Shown in pieces: positions 51,552 to 61,166 of a stretch of 64,000 nt of DNA. The notes under the pieces were generated by a model. That model made no database searches. It saw nothing but the letters and a program-made list of their open reading frames with translations, and was not told where the DNA came from. Position numbers and translations under genes: made by a program. How positions within the stretch are numbered: position 1 is the stretch's first letter; every line of letters begins with the position of its first letter. Source of the stretch: Cytobacillus sp. NJ13 (GTDB lineage: Bacteria; Bacillota; Bacilli; Bacillales; Cytobacillaceae); NCBI GenBank assembly GCA_030348385.1, contig JAUCFP010000006.1, positions 2,986,001 through 3,050,000 of the forward strand, read 5' to 3'.

Positions 51552-53189
51552 ATGATGAAAGTACTTCTTTCCGCCATATTATTCAGCTATCTGGGAATGC
51601 CCCTGTATAGCGTACAGCCTTCAGAAAAAGAACAATGGGATCACCAAGGTCTTTCTGAGGACTATCACGGCCATGTTGAAGAACGTACAGAAGCACCATA
51701 CAAGCAAATTCAATTGCTGGGAATTAATGATTTCCATGGACAGCTGAATGTCACTCGGCAGGTTAACGGCAGACCAGCAGGTCGCGCAGATTACCTCGCT
51801 GCCTATTTGCGGCAGCGTGCTTCTGAAAATGAAAACACCATTTTGCTTCATGCTGGCGACATGATTGGAGCTAGCCCGCCAGTATCCGCTCTTCTGCGGG
51901 ATGAACCGACCATTGAATTTTTGAATAAGATGGGGTTTGATATTGGCACTATCGGCAATCATGAATTTGATCGAGGATCTGATGAGCTGCTTCGCCTGCT
52001 AAGCGGCGGCGGCCCTTCAGCAACAAAAAACTATTCCGGTTCCCGTTTCCCATGGATTGCAGCCAATGTCATCAGTCACAAGTCAGGCAAACCCATCCTT
52101 CCCCCATATAAAATATTAAATGCAAGCGGAATCCCAATAGGATTTATCGGAGTCATCATGAAAAATACACCGGCCATTTCCGCGCCAAACAGTGTGAAAG
52201 GTCTGATTTTTACTGATGAAGCTGAAGCAATCAACAAGTATACCCATATACTAAAAAACCAGGGGGTCAGATCCATTGTGGTACTGGCCCATGTTCCAGG
52301 CGAATCAAAACCAAATGGAGAGCAAGCCAGAGGCCAGTTAATAGATTTGGCCCATCGAGCGGATGACGAAGTGGATATTATTTTTGGAGCCCACAGCCAT
52401 ACCTATCTGAACAGTGTTGTGGATGGAAAACTCCTGGTGCAGGCCTATTCATACGGCACTGCCTTTTCAGATGTGGATATAGAAATAGATCCCAGAACAA
52501 AAGATATTGTCCGGAAACACGCGGAAATAGTAAATGTTTTTCAAGAGAATATCCAGCCTGCAAATGACATAACGGAGCTGGTCGAGCGCTATGAAAAGAA
52601 AGTAGAACCCATTGTAAACAGATACATTGGCACTGCTGCAATGCCAATCACAGCTGAGCAAAGCAGAAGCGGTGAATCAGCCCTGGGCAATCTTATTGCC
52701 GATTCCCAGCGGGCAGCGATGAACACAGATTTGGCTTTCATCAATCCAGGAGGAATCCGGGCAGACATTGACGCCGGCCGTGTTACTTGGGGAAACCTAT
52801 ATGTCGTCCTTCCCTTCAGCAATCAACTGGTCAAAATGAACCTGACAGGCAGCCAAATTCGTGATGTCCTCAATCAGCAATGGCAGCCAAATGCAACAAG
52901 AATTCTGCAGATTTCTGGCTTCACTTATTCCTGGAATGTCAGCCAGCCTGCCGGTGAAAAAATAAAAGATATTTATCTTCCTGACGGAACAAAGCTCCAT
53001 TCGAATAAGATCTATTCGGTCACTGTAAATACCTATCTTGCTGATGGAGGAGACAATTTTACAGTATTCCGAAAAGGGACAAACAGAGTGACCGGACCAA
53101 GTGATATAGATGCACTAGTGGACTATATACAGAATTCAGCACAGCCATTCAGCTCCTCGATTGATGGACGCATAAAGAGAATATACTGA
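51552..53189 (+). CDS. Secreted 5'-nucleotidase/metallophosphatase
   Basis: A 545-residue protein with a signal peptide (about 1-20), N-terminal calcineurin-like metallophosphoesterase domain (GINDFHGQL, HAGDMIGASPP, GNHEFDRG, FGAHSHTYLN) and C-terminal 5'-nucleotidase domain (NPGGIRADIDAG, LADGGDNFTVF). Two-metal site ligands present. Probably scavenges phosphate or nucleosides outside the cell. No wall-anchoring motif at the C-terminus. Monocistronic. Confidence 0.93.
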   Translation: MMKVLLSAILFSYLGMPLYSVQPSEKEQWDHQGLSEDYHGHVEERTEAPYKQIQLLGINDFHGQLNVTRQVNGRPAGRADYLAAYLRQRASENENTILLHAGDMIGASPPVSALLRDEPTIEFLNKMGFDIGTIGNHEFDRGSDELLRLLSGGGPSATKNYSGSRFPWIAANVISHKSGKPILPPYKILNASGIPIGFIGVIMKNTPAISAPNSVKGLIFTDEAEAINKYTHILKNQGVRSIVVLAHVPGESKPNGEQARGQLIDLAHRADDEVDIIFGAHSHTYLNSVVDGKLLVQAYSYGTAFSDVDIEIDPRTKDIVRKHAEIVNVFQENIQPANDITELVERYEKKVEPIVNRYIGTAAMPITAEQSRSGESALGNLIADSQRAAMNTDLAFINPGGIRADIDAGRVTWGNLYVVLPFSNQLVKMNLTGSQIRDVLNQQWQPNATRILQISGFTYSWNVSQPAGEKIKDIYLPDGTKLHSNKIYSVTVNTYLADGGDNFTVFRKGTNRVTGPSDIDALVDYIQNSAQPFSSSIDGRIKRIY

Positions 53190-53190
53190 A

Positions 53191-53219
53191 AAAGGACAGC
53201 TCGGCGACTGTCCTTTTTT
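53191..53219 (+). terminator. Terminator of the nucleotidase gene
   Basis: Stem GGACAG/CTGTCC (extended by flanking A/T pairs) with T6 tail. Confidence 0.85.
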
Positions 53220-53293
53220 CTTGTCCATTTGATACTAATAGCAGGATCGGCATCATATCCTTCTATTAGGATCAGAAAGAAAGGAATAGGATA

Positions 53294-53530
53294 ATGAAAA
53301 AGTATATTTATTTTCTCATGCTGTTCGGCGTCTTTTTTCCACTTTTTCAAAAGACAGCCATTGTTTTTGAAAACTGGAGATTGTGTACAAATACATCCAA
53401 ATTGATAGGGATTCAGCTTTATGGACTGGATTCAATGAGAAACCTCCTAATATCATCACTGGCGGCCCTAGTTGCTTTCTTTTTCACCCAAATATTTATT
53501 AGGTGGGACAACAAACATAAAAGTTCCTAA
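53294..53530 (+). CDS. Small two-helix membrane protein
   Basis: A 78-residue protein with hydrophobic N-terminus (IYFLMLFGVFFPLF) and C-terminal helix (NLLISSLAALVAFFFTQIFI). Ribosome site AAAGGAATAGG. Family not recognised. Confidence 0.6.
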   Translation: MKKYIYFLMLFGVFFPLFQKTAIVFENWRLCTNTSKLIGIQLYGLDSMRNLLISSLAALVAFFFTQIFIRWDNKHKSS

Positions 53531-53565
53531 AAGCCCTGAATCTAGAAATGCACCAGGTTTTATCA

Positions 53566-54102
53566 CTATTCATAAACTGTAAATTGCGGTTTAGTCGGAT
53601 GGTCAATGACAAGAGCATCCTTTGGGAATTTTAAGAGCTTTTTATACAAAACAAAATCTCCAAAACATCCAACTGTCAATATCGCCCCTAATATCGATAA
53701 TCCAGGCATATTCAGTACAATTCCAAGAATAAGGGGCAATAAGCCAGTCGGAATGAATGGCAGCATTAAAACCTTTTTCATTTGCTGAACCGTCACTGGC
53801 TGTTTGGCATGAGCATAGGCCACACCCAATCTCAAATTGACTCCCCAGGACATTTCGCTCCATGGGACACCGCCAATATAGCGAAAACCTGCCAAATGGA
53901 TGGCTTCATGCAAAAAAACAATAACGGCCATACCAGCTAAAAATAATAGCATACCTATAAGATCAAAAGACATTTCCCCTCCGCCATAAATCACCGCATG
54001 TAAAAAGAGCACCCCAAATACCAGCACAATCGTTGCAATGAATAAAAAAACCTGCAATTTCATCATTGAAATGGAAACAACCGTTTCTTTTTTATTTTCC
54101 AA
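53566..54102 (-). CDS. DUF3267 membrane zinc-peptidase-like protein
   Basis: A 178-residue membrane protein of the DUF3267 family with four predicted helices and an HExxH motif (FLHEAIHLAGFRYI, about residue 65) at the end of the second helix, followed by the cytoplasmic GVPWSEMSWGVNLRLGVAYA segment. The arrangement recalls small M50-like intramembrane peptidases; activity unproven. Confidence 0.82.
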   Translation of the reverse strand: MENKKETVVSISMMKLQVFLFIATIVLVFGVLFLHAVIYGGGEMSFDLIGMLLFLAGMAVIVFLHEAIHLAGFRYIGGVPWSEMSWGVNLRLGVAYAHAKQPVTVQQMKKVLMLPFIPTGLLPLILGIVLNMPGLSILGAILTVGCFGDFVLYKKLLKFPKDALVIDHPTKPQFTVYE

Positions 54103-54273
54103 ACTTTCACCCCGCGAGAAATTGGTCGATACCTATTTTTACGGATCACAAATAGCAAAGTTTCAAAAATGTCCATTGCAGGCAGCTTATATCCAATTTT
54201 TATTCAATGCTCTCCCCATTGCCTTAGCCCTCCAAACTGCCCGCTTCTAATGCATTTCCTTTACCTTGAAGCT

Positions 54274-55446
54274 TCAGCTGAAAAAAACCAAAGATGGACG
54301 AATGATTAATAATACTCCTGATAAAATGTAAATAAGCCGGACACCGATTAAATCAGTTAAGACCCCTATGCCCAAAATAGAGAAAACGAAAATCAATTCG
54401 TTTAAGACAGATTTAGCTGCAAGAATTTTCGTGAACATTGTTTCATCTGCACTATTTTGATACATAGTGGTTTGCGCAAGATCCCGCAGCTGATAGGCAG
54501 GCCCCATCAATATCACAAATAGCAGCGCTAAGAAAGGATTCGAAATAAAACCATACCCCAAAGTAAGAATCCCGAAAGCACTGGATCCAATCAGCATAAA
54601 AATAATCAAACGGCCTTGCAGTAAATAAGAAAGCCGGTAAATGAGGATTCCTCCAGCAATAGTGCCTAAGTAATATCCTCCGTTGATATAGCCCCACCAA
54701 GACTCCCCCTTTCCAAGGGCATCCTCCACATAAGTTAACGTAACCGCACCAATCCAAATCGTTCCTGCCCAAGCTTCTATCAAATCCATTATGATCAGGA
54801 CTCGAAGCCCTTTATCCTGGAAGAGCAATTTCCAACCAGCCGTTAGACTGGACAGCATCCGGACGTTTGAGTTTACAGCAGGTGATTGGCTTATTTTTAT
54901 CAAAAACAAGCTGAGAATAGAACTAACAAGTAGAATGATCGTAATGATCAATGTGGTTTGCTTGCCAAGGAAAGCTAACAGGATACCGCCAAAGGTCCAC
55001 CCTGCAAATAAGAAAGTCTGGTCAACACTTGAGAGCAGGCTATTCGCTTTGACTCTTTGCTCTTTAGGAACAACAGCTTTTACCATGGACATTTTAACAG
55101 GTGAGAAAATGCCATTGAAAAAAGATATAAGGGCCAACACAAAGAAAATAGCTATTAACATAACCCGTCATTTGCTGCGAAAATAATATCAGTAATCCCG
55201 CAATCAGAACGATCTGCTTATCTGGGAAAACTTCAATAGATTTACTGGCTGAATTCTATCCGAAATGGATGGAAGCAGTATATTGCTGATCATTCTCGAT
55301 ATTACACTAACCAATGTGACGGCTGCAGAAAGTGCTGTGCTCCCTGTTTCATTATACAAATGCAGCACCACAGCCATCGTGTACAGGGCAAACCCAAGGT
55401 TCGCTGCTGTCTGGCTTACTAGTAGAGCGTAAAATGAACGATTCAT
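54274..55446 (-). pseudogene. MFS transporter with two frameshifts
   Basis: The coding sequence is split in three frames. The first 80 residues (MNRSFYALLVSQTAANLGFA...SDRIQPVNLL) are in one frame. A middle piece (KQIVLIAGLLILFSQQMTG) is in a second frame around 55160-55220. The remaining 295 residues (IAIFFVLALISFFNGIFSPV...) are in a third. Joined, they give about 400 residues with 12 helices, as for a macrolide-efflux-like MFS protein. The breaks are near CTATTGAAG (about 55240) and GGTTATG (about 55160). Two independent indels make a true pseudogene more likely than an error. Confidence 0.8.
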
Positions 55447-55732
55447 CAATATCCCCTTATCTAAAAGAATTTTTCGTTGCAAACCGGCATTATTTCTAAA
55501 GTCAGGCTCTCAATCTAATATTGAAAATCTATCATTTAGCTTAACATATTGAAAATCTTAACTTACATGAAAAAATGCCAGCAGCAGCCAGCTCGGTTAT
55601 CTATTCTCGATTATGAAAAACAATATAGATCATGGTAGCTTGTTCCTATTTTTTATAAAAACATATCGCGATTTTCCTTAATGTCTGTATAATCAACTTA
55701 AACTATTAATAGAAAGGAGCTCAACAGAATAC
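55447..55732. other. Divergent intergenic region
   Basis: About 290 bp AT-rich region between the broken transporter and the next plus-strand gene. Nothing specific seen. Confidence 0.35.
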
Positions 55733-56152
55733 GTGCTTTATATATGGGATATCGAAAAGATTATAAAAATCACCTTGGATGAGTTCCAATTAAATATTAA
55801 CTATGAGTTCAGCAATACGCTTACTGCACCCATGAGCTATAATGTCTCAACGAATACAATTAAGTTTAACTACCTGAAAGTGAACGGCTACATAGCCAAA
55901 ATCAATTTTAAAATAAGAGAGACGGATGAGAACCTTGTTAAATTGATGCTGTACCATGAAATCGGCTATTATCTGGATTTCAAGAAAAACAAACATGATA
56001 TAAGAACCCTAATGTATGGAGAAGATGACGAGAAAGAACAGCTCATGTCTGAAATAGAAAAAAACTCCTGGGATTATGGAAGAAAAATTGTACCTGAGAA
56101 CCTGGTAAATGCCTATGATCATTTACGGGAATTGGATAAAATGTTCAGCTAG
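55733..56152 (+). CDS. ImmA/IrrE-like protein with degenerate zinc motif
   Basis: A 139-residue protein. NTIKFNYLKVNGYIAKINFK is followed by NLVKLMLYHEIGYYLDFKKN: a HExxH-like helix in which the second histidine is replaced (HEIGY, H75/E76/Y79). The layout resembles small ImmA/IrrE-type zincins, but the metal site seems incomplete, so it may be a non-catalytic relative. GTG start, GAAAGGAGC 12 bases upstream, which is a long spacing. Function unknown. Confidence 0.55.
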   Translation: MLYIWDIEKIIKITLDEFQLNINYEFSNTLTAPMSYNVSTNTIKFNYLKVNGYIAKINFKIRETDENLVKLMLYHEIGYYLDFKKNKHDIRTLMYGEDDEKEQLMSEIEKNSWDYGRKIVPENLVNAYDHLRELDKMFS

Positions 56153-56156
56153 AAAA

Positions 56157-56191
56157 AAAAATGCGCCTCATTAAGAGACGCATTTCTTTTT
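56157..56191. terminator. Bidirectional terminator
   Basis: Stem ATGCGCCTC/GAGACGCAT (one mismatch) with T-rich and A-rich flanks; between convergent genes. Confidence 0.8.
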
Positions 56192-57059
56192 AATTCGGTT
56201 CCACATGAACGTGAACATCATAAACCCCATAATCCTTCATCATCACTTTCTCCACATGTGTCGCAATATCATGGGCTTCCTTAATATCAAGCTTGGAATT
56301 AACCAGAATGACCACATCAATCACTTCATTGTTTCCATAGCTTCTGCCTTTAATATCTTTAATGCCTTTTACCCCGTCTATATCTTTGATGACATCCTGA
56401 TAATGCTTAATCTTTTTTTCATCAAATCCATCTGAAAGCTCATGGGAGGCTTGTATAAAAATATCCCAAGCCGTTTTGCATATTAAAAACCCGACAACTA
56501 TGGCTGTTAATGGATCAAGCCATGGCATGTTCAGCTGTGAACCCAAAATACCGACGGCAGTGCCTATACTCACCCATGCGTCTGAAATATTGTCCTTTGC
56601 CGCTGCCATTACGGCCTTGCTGTTAATTTTAATAGCTAGTTTTTTATTGTATCGGTATACAAAGTACATTGCGGCTCCAGAAAAAACTCCGGTATATGCA
56701 GCAAAAATATCAGGAGATTCATTAACTCCATCAAACATGGATGAAACAGCATTCAGCAGAACTTGAAGACCTACTGCAGCCATAATGAATGAAGCTACCA
56801 TGGAAGCAATGGTTTCACTCTTCCAATGGCCATACCCATGATTTTTATCCGGCGGACGCTGAGAAATCCTAAGCCCTATAAGCACTGCAATTGAAGCAAT
56901 AATATCTGTTGTATTATTCAGCCCATCCGCTTTCAAAGCAGAAGAGTCACTCACATATCCAATAGTTAATTTTAGTACAGAAAGAAATATATAGGCTGCA
57001 ATACTAATAAACGCAGCACGTTCACCCAACTTAAGGTTTTGATATTTTTCCTCTTCCAT
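56190..57059 (-). CDS. CDF-family cation exporter (manganese type)
   Basis: A 289-residue cation diffusion facilitator with six helices and a cytoplasmic C-terminal domain. The first site reads ALKADGLNNTTD, with the D..N...D pattern found in manganese-type members (MneP/MneS, MntE) rather than the HxxxD of zinc exporters. The second is KDNISDAWVS. The C-terminus ends with DVHVHVEPN. Exports Mn2+ (or Fe2+/Zn2+) by proton antiport. Confidence 0.88.
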   Translation of the reverse strand: MEEEKYQNLKLGERAAFISIAAYIFLSVLKLTIGYVSDSSALKADGLNNTTDIIASIAVLIGLRISQRPPDKNHGYGHWKSETIASMVASFIMAAVGLQVLLNAVSSMFDGVNESPDIFAAYTGVFSGAAMYFVYRYNKKLAIKINSKAVMAAAKDNISDAWVSIGTAVGILGSQLNMPWLDPLTAIVVGFLICKTAWDIFIQASHELSDGFDEKKIKHYQDVIKDIDGVKGIKDIKGRSYGNNEVIDVVILVNSKLDIKEAHDIATHVEKVMMKDYGVYDVHVHVEPN

Positions 57060-57177
57060 GCTCTAGCCTCCTACTTTACCCTTGCTTATATTACCAAGCG
57101 GAATTCGGGTGGGTCTAGAGCAATCTTTTTGTCTATAATTAAATAAATAAGCAAAGTGCAATTAAGTTGCCCAAGCG

Positions 57178-57214
57178 AAAATTAAGCCAGCCTCTAAATC
57201 GGCTGGCTTAATTT
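57178..57214 (-). terminator. Terminator of the DUF2935 gene
   Basis: 12-bp stem ATTAAGCCAGCC/GGCTGGCTTAAT, eight-base loop. Confidence 0.75.
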
Positions 57215-57267
57215 GTATCATTTTAAAATGCATTAAGGAGAATACAGAATTTGAACCACCTGCAAAT

Positions 57268-58056
57268 CTAGGCTCTTTTAATACTCGCCTCAAACAAATC
57301 AATTATTTCCAAAAATCTCTCTGCTTCTCTAAATGTATGGTCAGCCAGAAGTGGATGAATATTGCTTTTGATCCGGCAGGCCTCTATTAATTCTCTGGCC
57401 GTTTTCTTGAAGTCCCTTAATGAAGCAACTGATACTTTATTCTCATTTAAAAAATGGCTAAGTAATGGTTTCGTTTCTGATTCAGGCTGCATAGAGTCAA
57501 GATCAACAGCTTGAAAGACCAATTGGTCGAAATCATGGCTAAACTCTCTTGCCTGTTCTACCAGCTTTCTTTCCGAAGGATCTAGTAAATGGCCAATAAA
57601 CTTAGCATGGTCAGCCATGATCCTTAGAAAGAAGACATTTTCTTCTATAATGGCTTCCGGTTTTGGTGCGAGTATCCCTGAATTGAGGTCTTTTAATCGA
57701 TTTGCAAAGTATGCAGCTTCTCTGCTGATATGGTCAATCAATAAAGGAAAATTATTTGAACGGATTTCGCATCTTAATGTCAGCCCCAGCACTTTCCTTT
57801 TATAGCTCCAGATGGCAGCAGCTGCTTGATAAACCTCGTTATTAAATGCTTGAACCTGGCTAAGTTCTGAGTTGACTGTAAATCTGGCCAGCTTTTCCTC
57901 GATTCTTTCAAATAGAGCGATAAATTGCTGTGCCTCGGCAATTAATAGTTTCTGTTCATAGGTAAACCCTAAACTTAAAAATAGTGCATGTTCTTTCATA
58001 ATCCTGGACCAAAATTTAATTTCGTCCAGCGATCTAACGACTATTGGATTCGCCAT
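57268..58056 (-). CDS. DUF2935 protein (duplicated helical bundle)
   Basis: A 262-residue soluble protein of two homologous four-helix halves. Each has [IV]..FW/FL..IM..HA.F....L, E..H..E...F and a central helix; conserved H and E residues (KEHALFL, DHISREAAYF, ADHAKFI, DHTFREAERF) suggest a di-metal site as in ferritin-like proteins. The ATG at 58056 follows GGAGGGG. Function of the family unknown. Confidence 0.85.
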   Translation of the reverse strand: MANPIVVRSLDEIKFWSRIMKEHALFLSLGFTYEQKLLIAEAQQFIALFERIEEKLARFTVNSELSQVQAFNNEVYQAAAAIWSYKRKVLGLTLRCEIRSNNFPLLIDHISREAAYFANRLKDLNSGILAPKPEAIIEENVFFLRIMADHAKFIGHLLDPSERKLVEQAREFSHDFDQLVFQAVDLDSMQPESETKPLLSHFLNENKVSVASLRDFKKTARELIEACRIKSNIHPLLADHTFREAERFLEIIDLFEASIKRA

Positions 58057-58172
58057 ATTTTCCCCTCCCCAATTACTCACTCCTTCTCATATATATTAAT
58101 GATTTTCAGCCTTAATTCCATTTTATTTCTTACCTCACTATTCATAAAACGAGAAAAACCATTCGAAAAACG

Positions 58173-58202
58173 TAAATGCTGCTCCCAACAGAGCAGCAGT
58201 CA
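58173..58202 (-). terminator. Terminator of the oxidase operon
   Basis: Stem TGCTGCTC/GAGCAGCA with a six-base loop; minus-strand tail TTTACG is weak. Confidence 0.55.
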
Positions 58203-58207
58203 TCCTT

Positions 58208-58768
58208 TTACTCATATTTTGAAAAATCCATAAAATAGCTATAAATCAAGTATACAACCATTGCAAACGCGGTTGAGATAAAACCCCATCCCAGCGTAAT
58301 CTGCTCGATGACCAAATAATTATTGCAAAGCTGTACAGGGGACCAGATATAAAGCCATCCCAGAGCTAAAAATAAGATAGTAAAGAAAATAATGAGAGCA
58401 TGCTTCCAAAATGAACTTAGTTTTGGCCAGCTGTCCCGCAATGGCACACCGGCCAAAAATGGCAGTGAGATAAATTTAAAGACTTCTACACTTGTAAACG
58501 TCAAAGCTTCATCCATTGTCCTTGGCAGAGACCAATACACCATAATGATTGAAAACAGCAATAAACCCGGCACTCCGTTATCATTCCAATTTGAAAAGAA
58601 TTCCGGAAAGCGATTTTGAAAGAATTTCGCCATGAGTAAACCAGTGATCACCAGTAAAGGCATTTGCATATGCATATGGGTTATCATAATGGACTCCAGC
58701 AAATTAGCTACTGGCGGGAGAATCAGTGCAAGAAGCAGCAGGAATCCGTATACTGATGGCTTCATCAT
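58208..58768 (-). CDS. Oxidase-cluster membrane protein
   Basis: A 186-residue protein with five predicted transmembrane segments and several His/Met residues in the first loop (ESIMITHMHMQMPLLVITGL). Its start overlaps the SCO gene by four bases. The position suggests an assembly or copper-handling role for the b(o/a)3 oxidase, similar to CtaG-like proteins, although it is shorter than CtaG. Confidence 0.7.
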   Translation of the reverse strand: MMKPSVYGFLLLLALILPPVANLLESIMITHMHMQMPLLVITGLLMAKFFQNRFPEFFSNWNDNGVPGLLLFSIIMVYWSLPRTMDEALTFTSVEVFKFISLPFLAGVPLRDSWPKLSSFWKHALIIFFTILFLALGWLYIWSPVQLCNNYLVIEQITLGWGFISTAFAMVVYLIYSYFMDFSKYE

Positions 58769-59397
58769 TTTTCCCCTCCACTATGCAGAATCTCTGTTAC
58801 CCGATCAGCCGCTTCTTCAATCAATGTGTAATCCATAACTTCGACTAACTGTCCTTTTGGATTCACCAGGTAAAAAGCCGAATTATGGGCAAAGTTGCCG
58901 TATTCATCCGGTATGACAATGACACCAAACCGGTCCAGCAAAGACTTAAGTTCCTGCTTATCTGGAATTCTGGCCATTCTCCACGTTTCTCCGTCACTGC
59001 CGAAAGCTTTACGGTAAGTGTCCAATGTTTTCGGGTCATCCCTCTCCGGATCAAAACTGATGCTCAAGAACTGAATATCATGGCTAATATACTCTTCTGG
59101 AATCCGTTTATATACTTCAGACATATTAACCTCCAGCTCAGGGCAAACAGTACCGCAAGAAGTATATAAGAAAGTAATAAAAACATACTTTCCTTCAAAT
59201 TCCGATAAAGAGTATGTCCTTCCATTATTATCTTCAAGCGTTACATCCGGGAACTGAGGTTTTTCATCCATTAACTGATTAACCCTGGCTGTTTCAGCAG
59301 TAAAAGCCTGAAACCCATCTGTGCCAATGTAAAAAAGGACTGCGCCAAATATCAGTACAAGCAAGCTTGATAAAACCGTTCTATTTTTTGGAAACAT
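58765..59397 (-). CDS. SCO1/SenC copper chaperone
   Basis: A 210-residue membrane-anchored thioredoxin-fold protein. Copper ligands C81 and C85 (TSCGTVCPE) and H171 (NFAHNSAFYLV) are all present. It delivers copper to CuA of cytochrome oxidase, here the b(o/a)3 oxidase encoded directly upstream. A terminator separates it partly from cbaA. Confidence 0.92.
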   Translation of the reverse strand: MFPKNRTVLSSLLVLIFGAVLFYIGTDGFQAFTAETARVNQLMDEKPQFPDVTLEDNNGRTYSLSEFEGKYVFITFLYTSCGTVCPELEVNMSEVYKRIPEEYISHDIQFLSISFDPERDDPKTLDTYRKAFGSDGETWRMARIPDKQELKSLLDRFGVIVIPDEYGNFAHNSAFYLVNPKGQLVEVMDYTLIEEAADRVTEILHSGGEK

Positions 59398-59413
59398 GAT
59401 TCTTCACTTCCTT

Positions 59414-59456
59414 TTAAAAGAAAGAGACAGCCCAGCAGCCGAGCTATCTCTCTTTC
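59414..59456 (-). terminator. Hairpin between cbaA and the SCO gene
   Basis: Stem GAAAGAGA/TCTCTTTC extended by inner AGC/GCT pairs, minus-strand tail TTTTAAAAGG. Probably reduces expression of SCO relative to the oxidase subunits. Confidence 0.7.
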
Positions 59457-59457
59457 C

Positions 59458-61152
59458 TTACCAGGTTTTATATGGAGGTGAACCTGGAGGCGCATTGACA
59501 ATGAAATCGACTAATGGTATTACATAAGCCATGCCGACAAGGACAATCATACATACAACCCACAATCCCCAGCGTTCTGTCCATCTAGGTGTTGGCGCTT
59601 CATCTTCTTCCACTTCTGCAATAGGGAACTCTGTGTTTCCTTTTGGTGCAAAGAACATAAGGTAGAATACTGCATATACCTGCATGAGTACACCAATCAT
59701 CAGAAGCGTGCCACCGATTGCCAGGAAGAACAGATAAGGATCCCAGCTTAAAGCAGTTGCATTATCAAAATATGTTGAATAGGAAGTTCTTCTCGGAGAT
59801 CCAAGCAGCCCTACCCAGTGCATCGCACCAGACATGATGATCATACCGAGCGTCCATATAATCGTTTGAATAACCCCAAGTTTATTGATCTGCGGTGTCA
59901 GTACTCTTTTAGATACATAAGGAATGAGCCAATAGCTTAGGCCGAAGAACGTCATAACTACCGACATGCCAAGTGTTAAGTGGAAATGGCCAACGATCCA
60001 CATAGTGTTATGGACTACCTGGTTCAATTGGTTTGTAGTTTGAGCAATGCCGCCTGCCCCAGCAGGGATAAAAGCAGCCATTGCGATAAATGGTGCAAGG
60101 AATCTGACGTCTCCCCAAGGAAGCTTTTTATACCAGCCAACAATGCCTTTTCCGCCTTTCCTTCTCGCTGTGCGTTCAAAGACTGCAAACATTGCATAAG
60201 CAGTCATTAATGAAGGGAAGCCAATTGCCAAACTCATAAACACGTGCATATATTTCACAGGTTCAGAAATACCCGGGTCAATAATTTGATGGTGGAAGCC
60301 TCCGGTAATATTCATAATTACTAGTGCAATAACCACAATTCTTGTTAAGAGGTCATTCCATCTTCGGCCGCCAATAATTTTCGGCACAATGACGTACCAG
60401 GCAGAGACCGCCGTTAAATACCAGATGTTAACCAGCGTATGGCCGAACGCCCAGAACAGCGTGCGTGCAACCATAACATTTATTGTCTCCACCCATCCAA
60501 AAGCCCAAGGAATTATAGTAAAAACCTCAATGGCTACAGGTATGCTTCCGAAGAATAAGAGAACAAAGACACCGGTTGCAAAGAAAGAAAGAATCGGGAT
60601 ATGCTGGCCGGGATTTCTCTTTCTCCAGCTGGCCACATTGATAAAGGCGCCAAAGGCGCACATCCATACACCCAATACGATAAATACTAAGCCGATATAG
60701 AAAATGGGTGAAGCTGCCATTGGCGGATAGAAAGTATACATAACAGATGCTTCATTCATTAAAATCGGGATCACCGCTAAGACAAATCCCAAAATCTTCA
60801 TCCAGAAGCCAATCCATGCCATCTTTCTGACCTTAGGAAGCAGGCCGCCAAGTGTGTGGGATAACCCAGCATAGAAGTACCCAATTGTGAAGAACGCCGA
60901 CAGTACGACTACCAGCAGAAGGCCATGAGCTGTAAGGACCTGATAATAATTCAGCCATGCCGGCAATTCAAGCATTCCAGCCCGGTTCAGGCCTTGCAGC
61001 AGTCCAAGTATTCCGCCCAGAAGGATGGCTAAGAAGGCAACAGATAAATATGATTTCGTTAATTTTGCATCCTCGAGGCAAATCCCCATAACTTTATTTG
61101 CTTTATCCTTAAAAACTTGTGTTTTTCCTGATTGCTTAATAACTGTTTCCAC
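59458..61152 (-). CDS. cbaA: b(o/a)3-type cytochrome c oxidase subunit I
   Basis: A 564-residue, 13-helix heme-copper oxidase subunit of the B family. Heme and copper ligands: H in LTAHGLLLVV (low-spin heme), H in FAFGHTLVNIWYL (CuB), HHQIIDPG, and IVGHFHLTLG (both hemes). Lacks the D-channel motifs of A-type oxidases, as expected for the ba3 branch. 14 bp downstream of subunit II. Confidence 0.93.
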   Translation of the reverse strand: METVIKQSGKTQVFKDKANKVMGICLEDAKLTKSYLSVAFLAILLGGILGLLQGLNRAGMLELPAWLNYYQVLTAHGLLLVVVLSAFFTIGYFYAGLSHTLGGLLPKVRKMAWIGFWMKILGFVLAVIPILMNEASVMYTFYPPMAASPIFYIGLVFIVLGVWMCAFGAFINVASWRKRNPGQHIPILSFFATGVFVLLFFGSIPVAIEVFTIIPWAFGWVETINVMVARTLFWAFGHTLVNIWYLTAVSAWYVIVPKIIGGRRWNDLLTRIVVIALVIMNITGGFHHQIIDPGISEPVKYMHVFMSLAIGFPSLMTAYAMFAVFERTARRKGGKGIVGWYKKLPWGDVRFLAPFIAMAAFIPAGAGGIAQTTNQLNQVVHNTMWIVGHFHLTLGMSVVMTFFGLSYWLIPYVSKRVLTPQINKLGVIQTIIWTLGMIIMSGAMHWVGLLGSPRRTSYSTYFDNATALSWDPYLFFLAIGGTLLMIGVLMQVYAVFYLMFFAPKGNTEFPIAEVEEDEAPTPRWTERWGLWVVCMIVLVGMAYVIPLVDFIVNAPPGSPPYKTW

Positions 61153-61166
61153 TGTCTATCCCCCCT

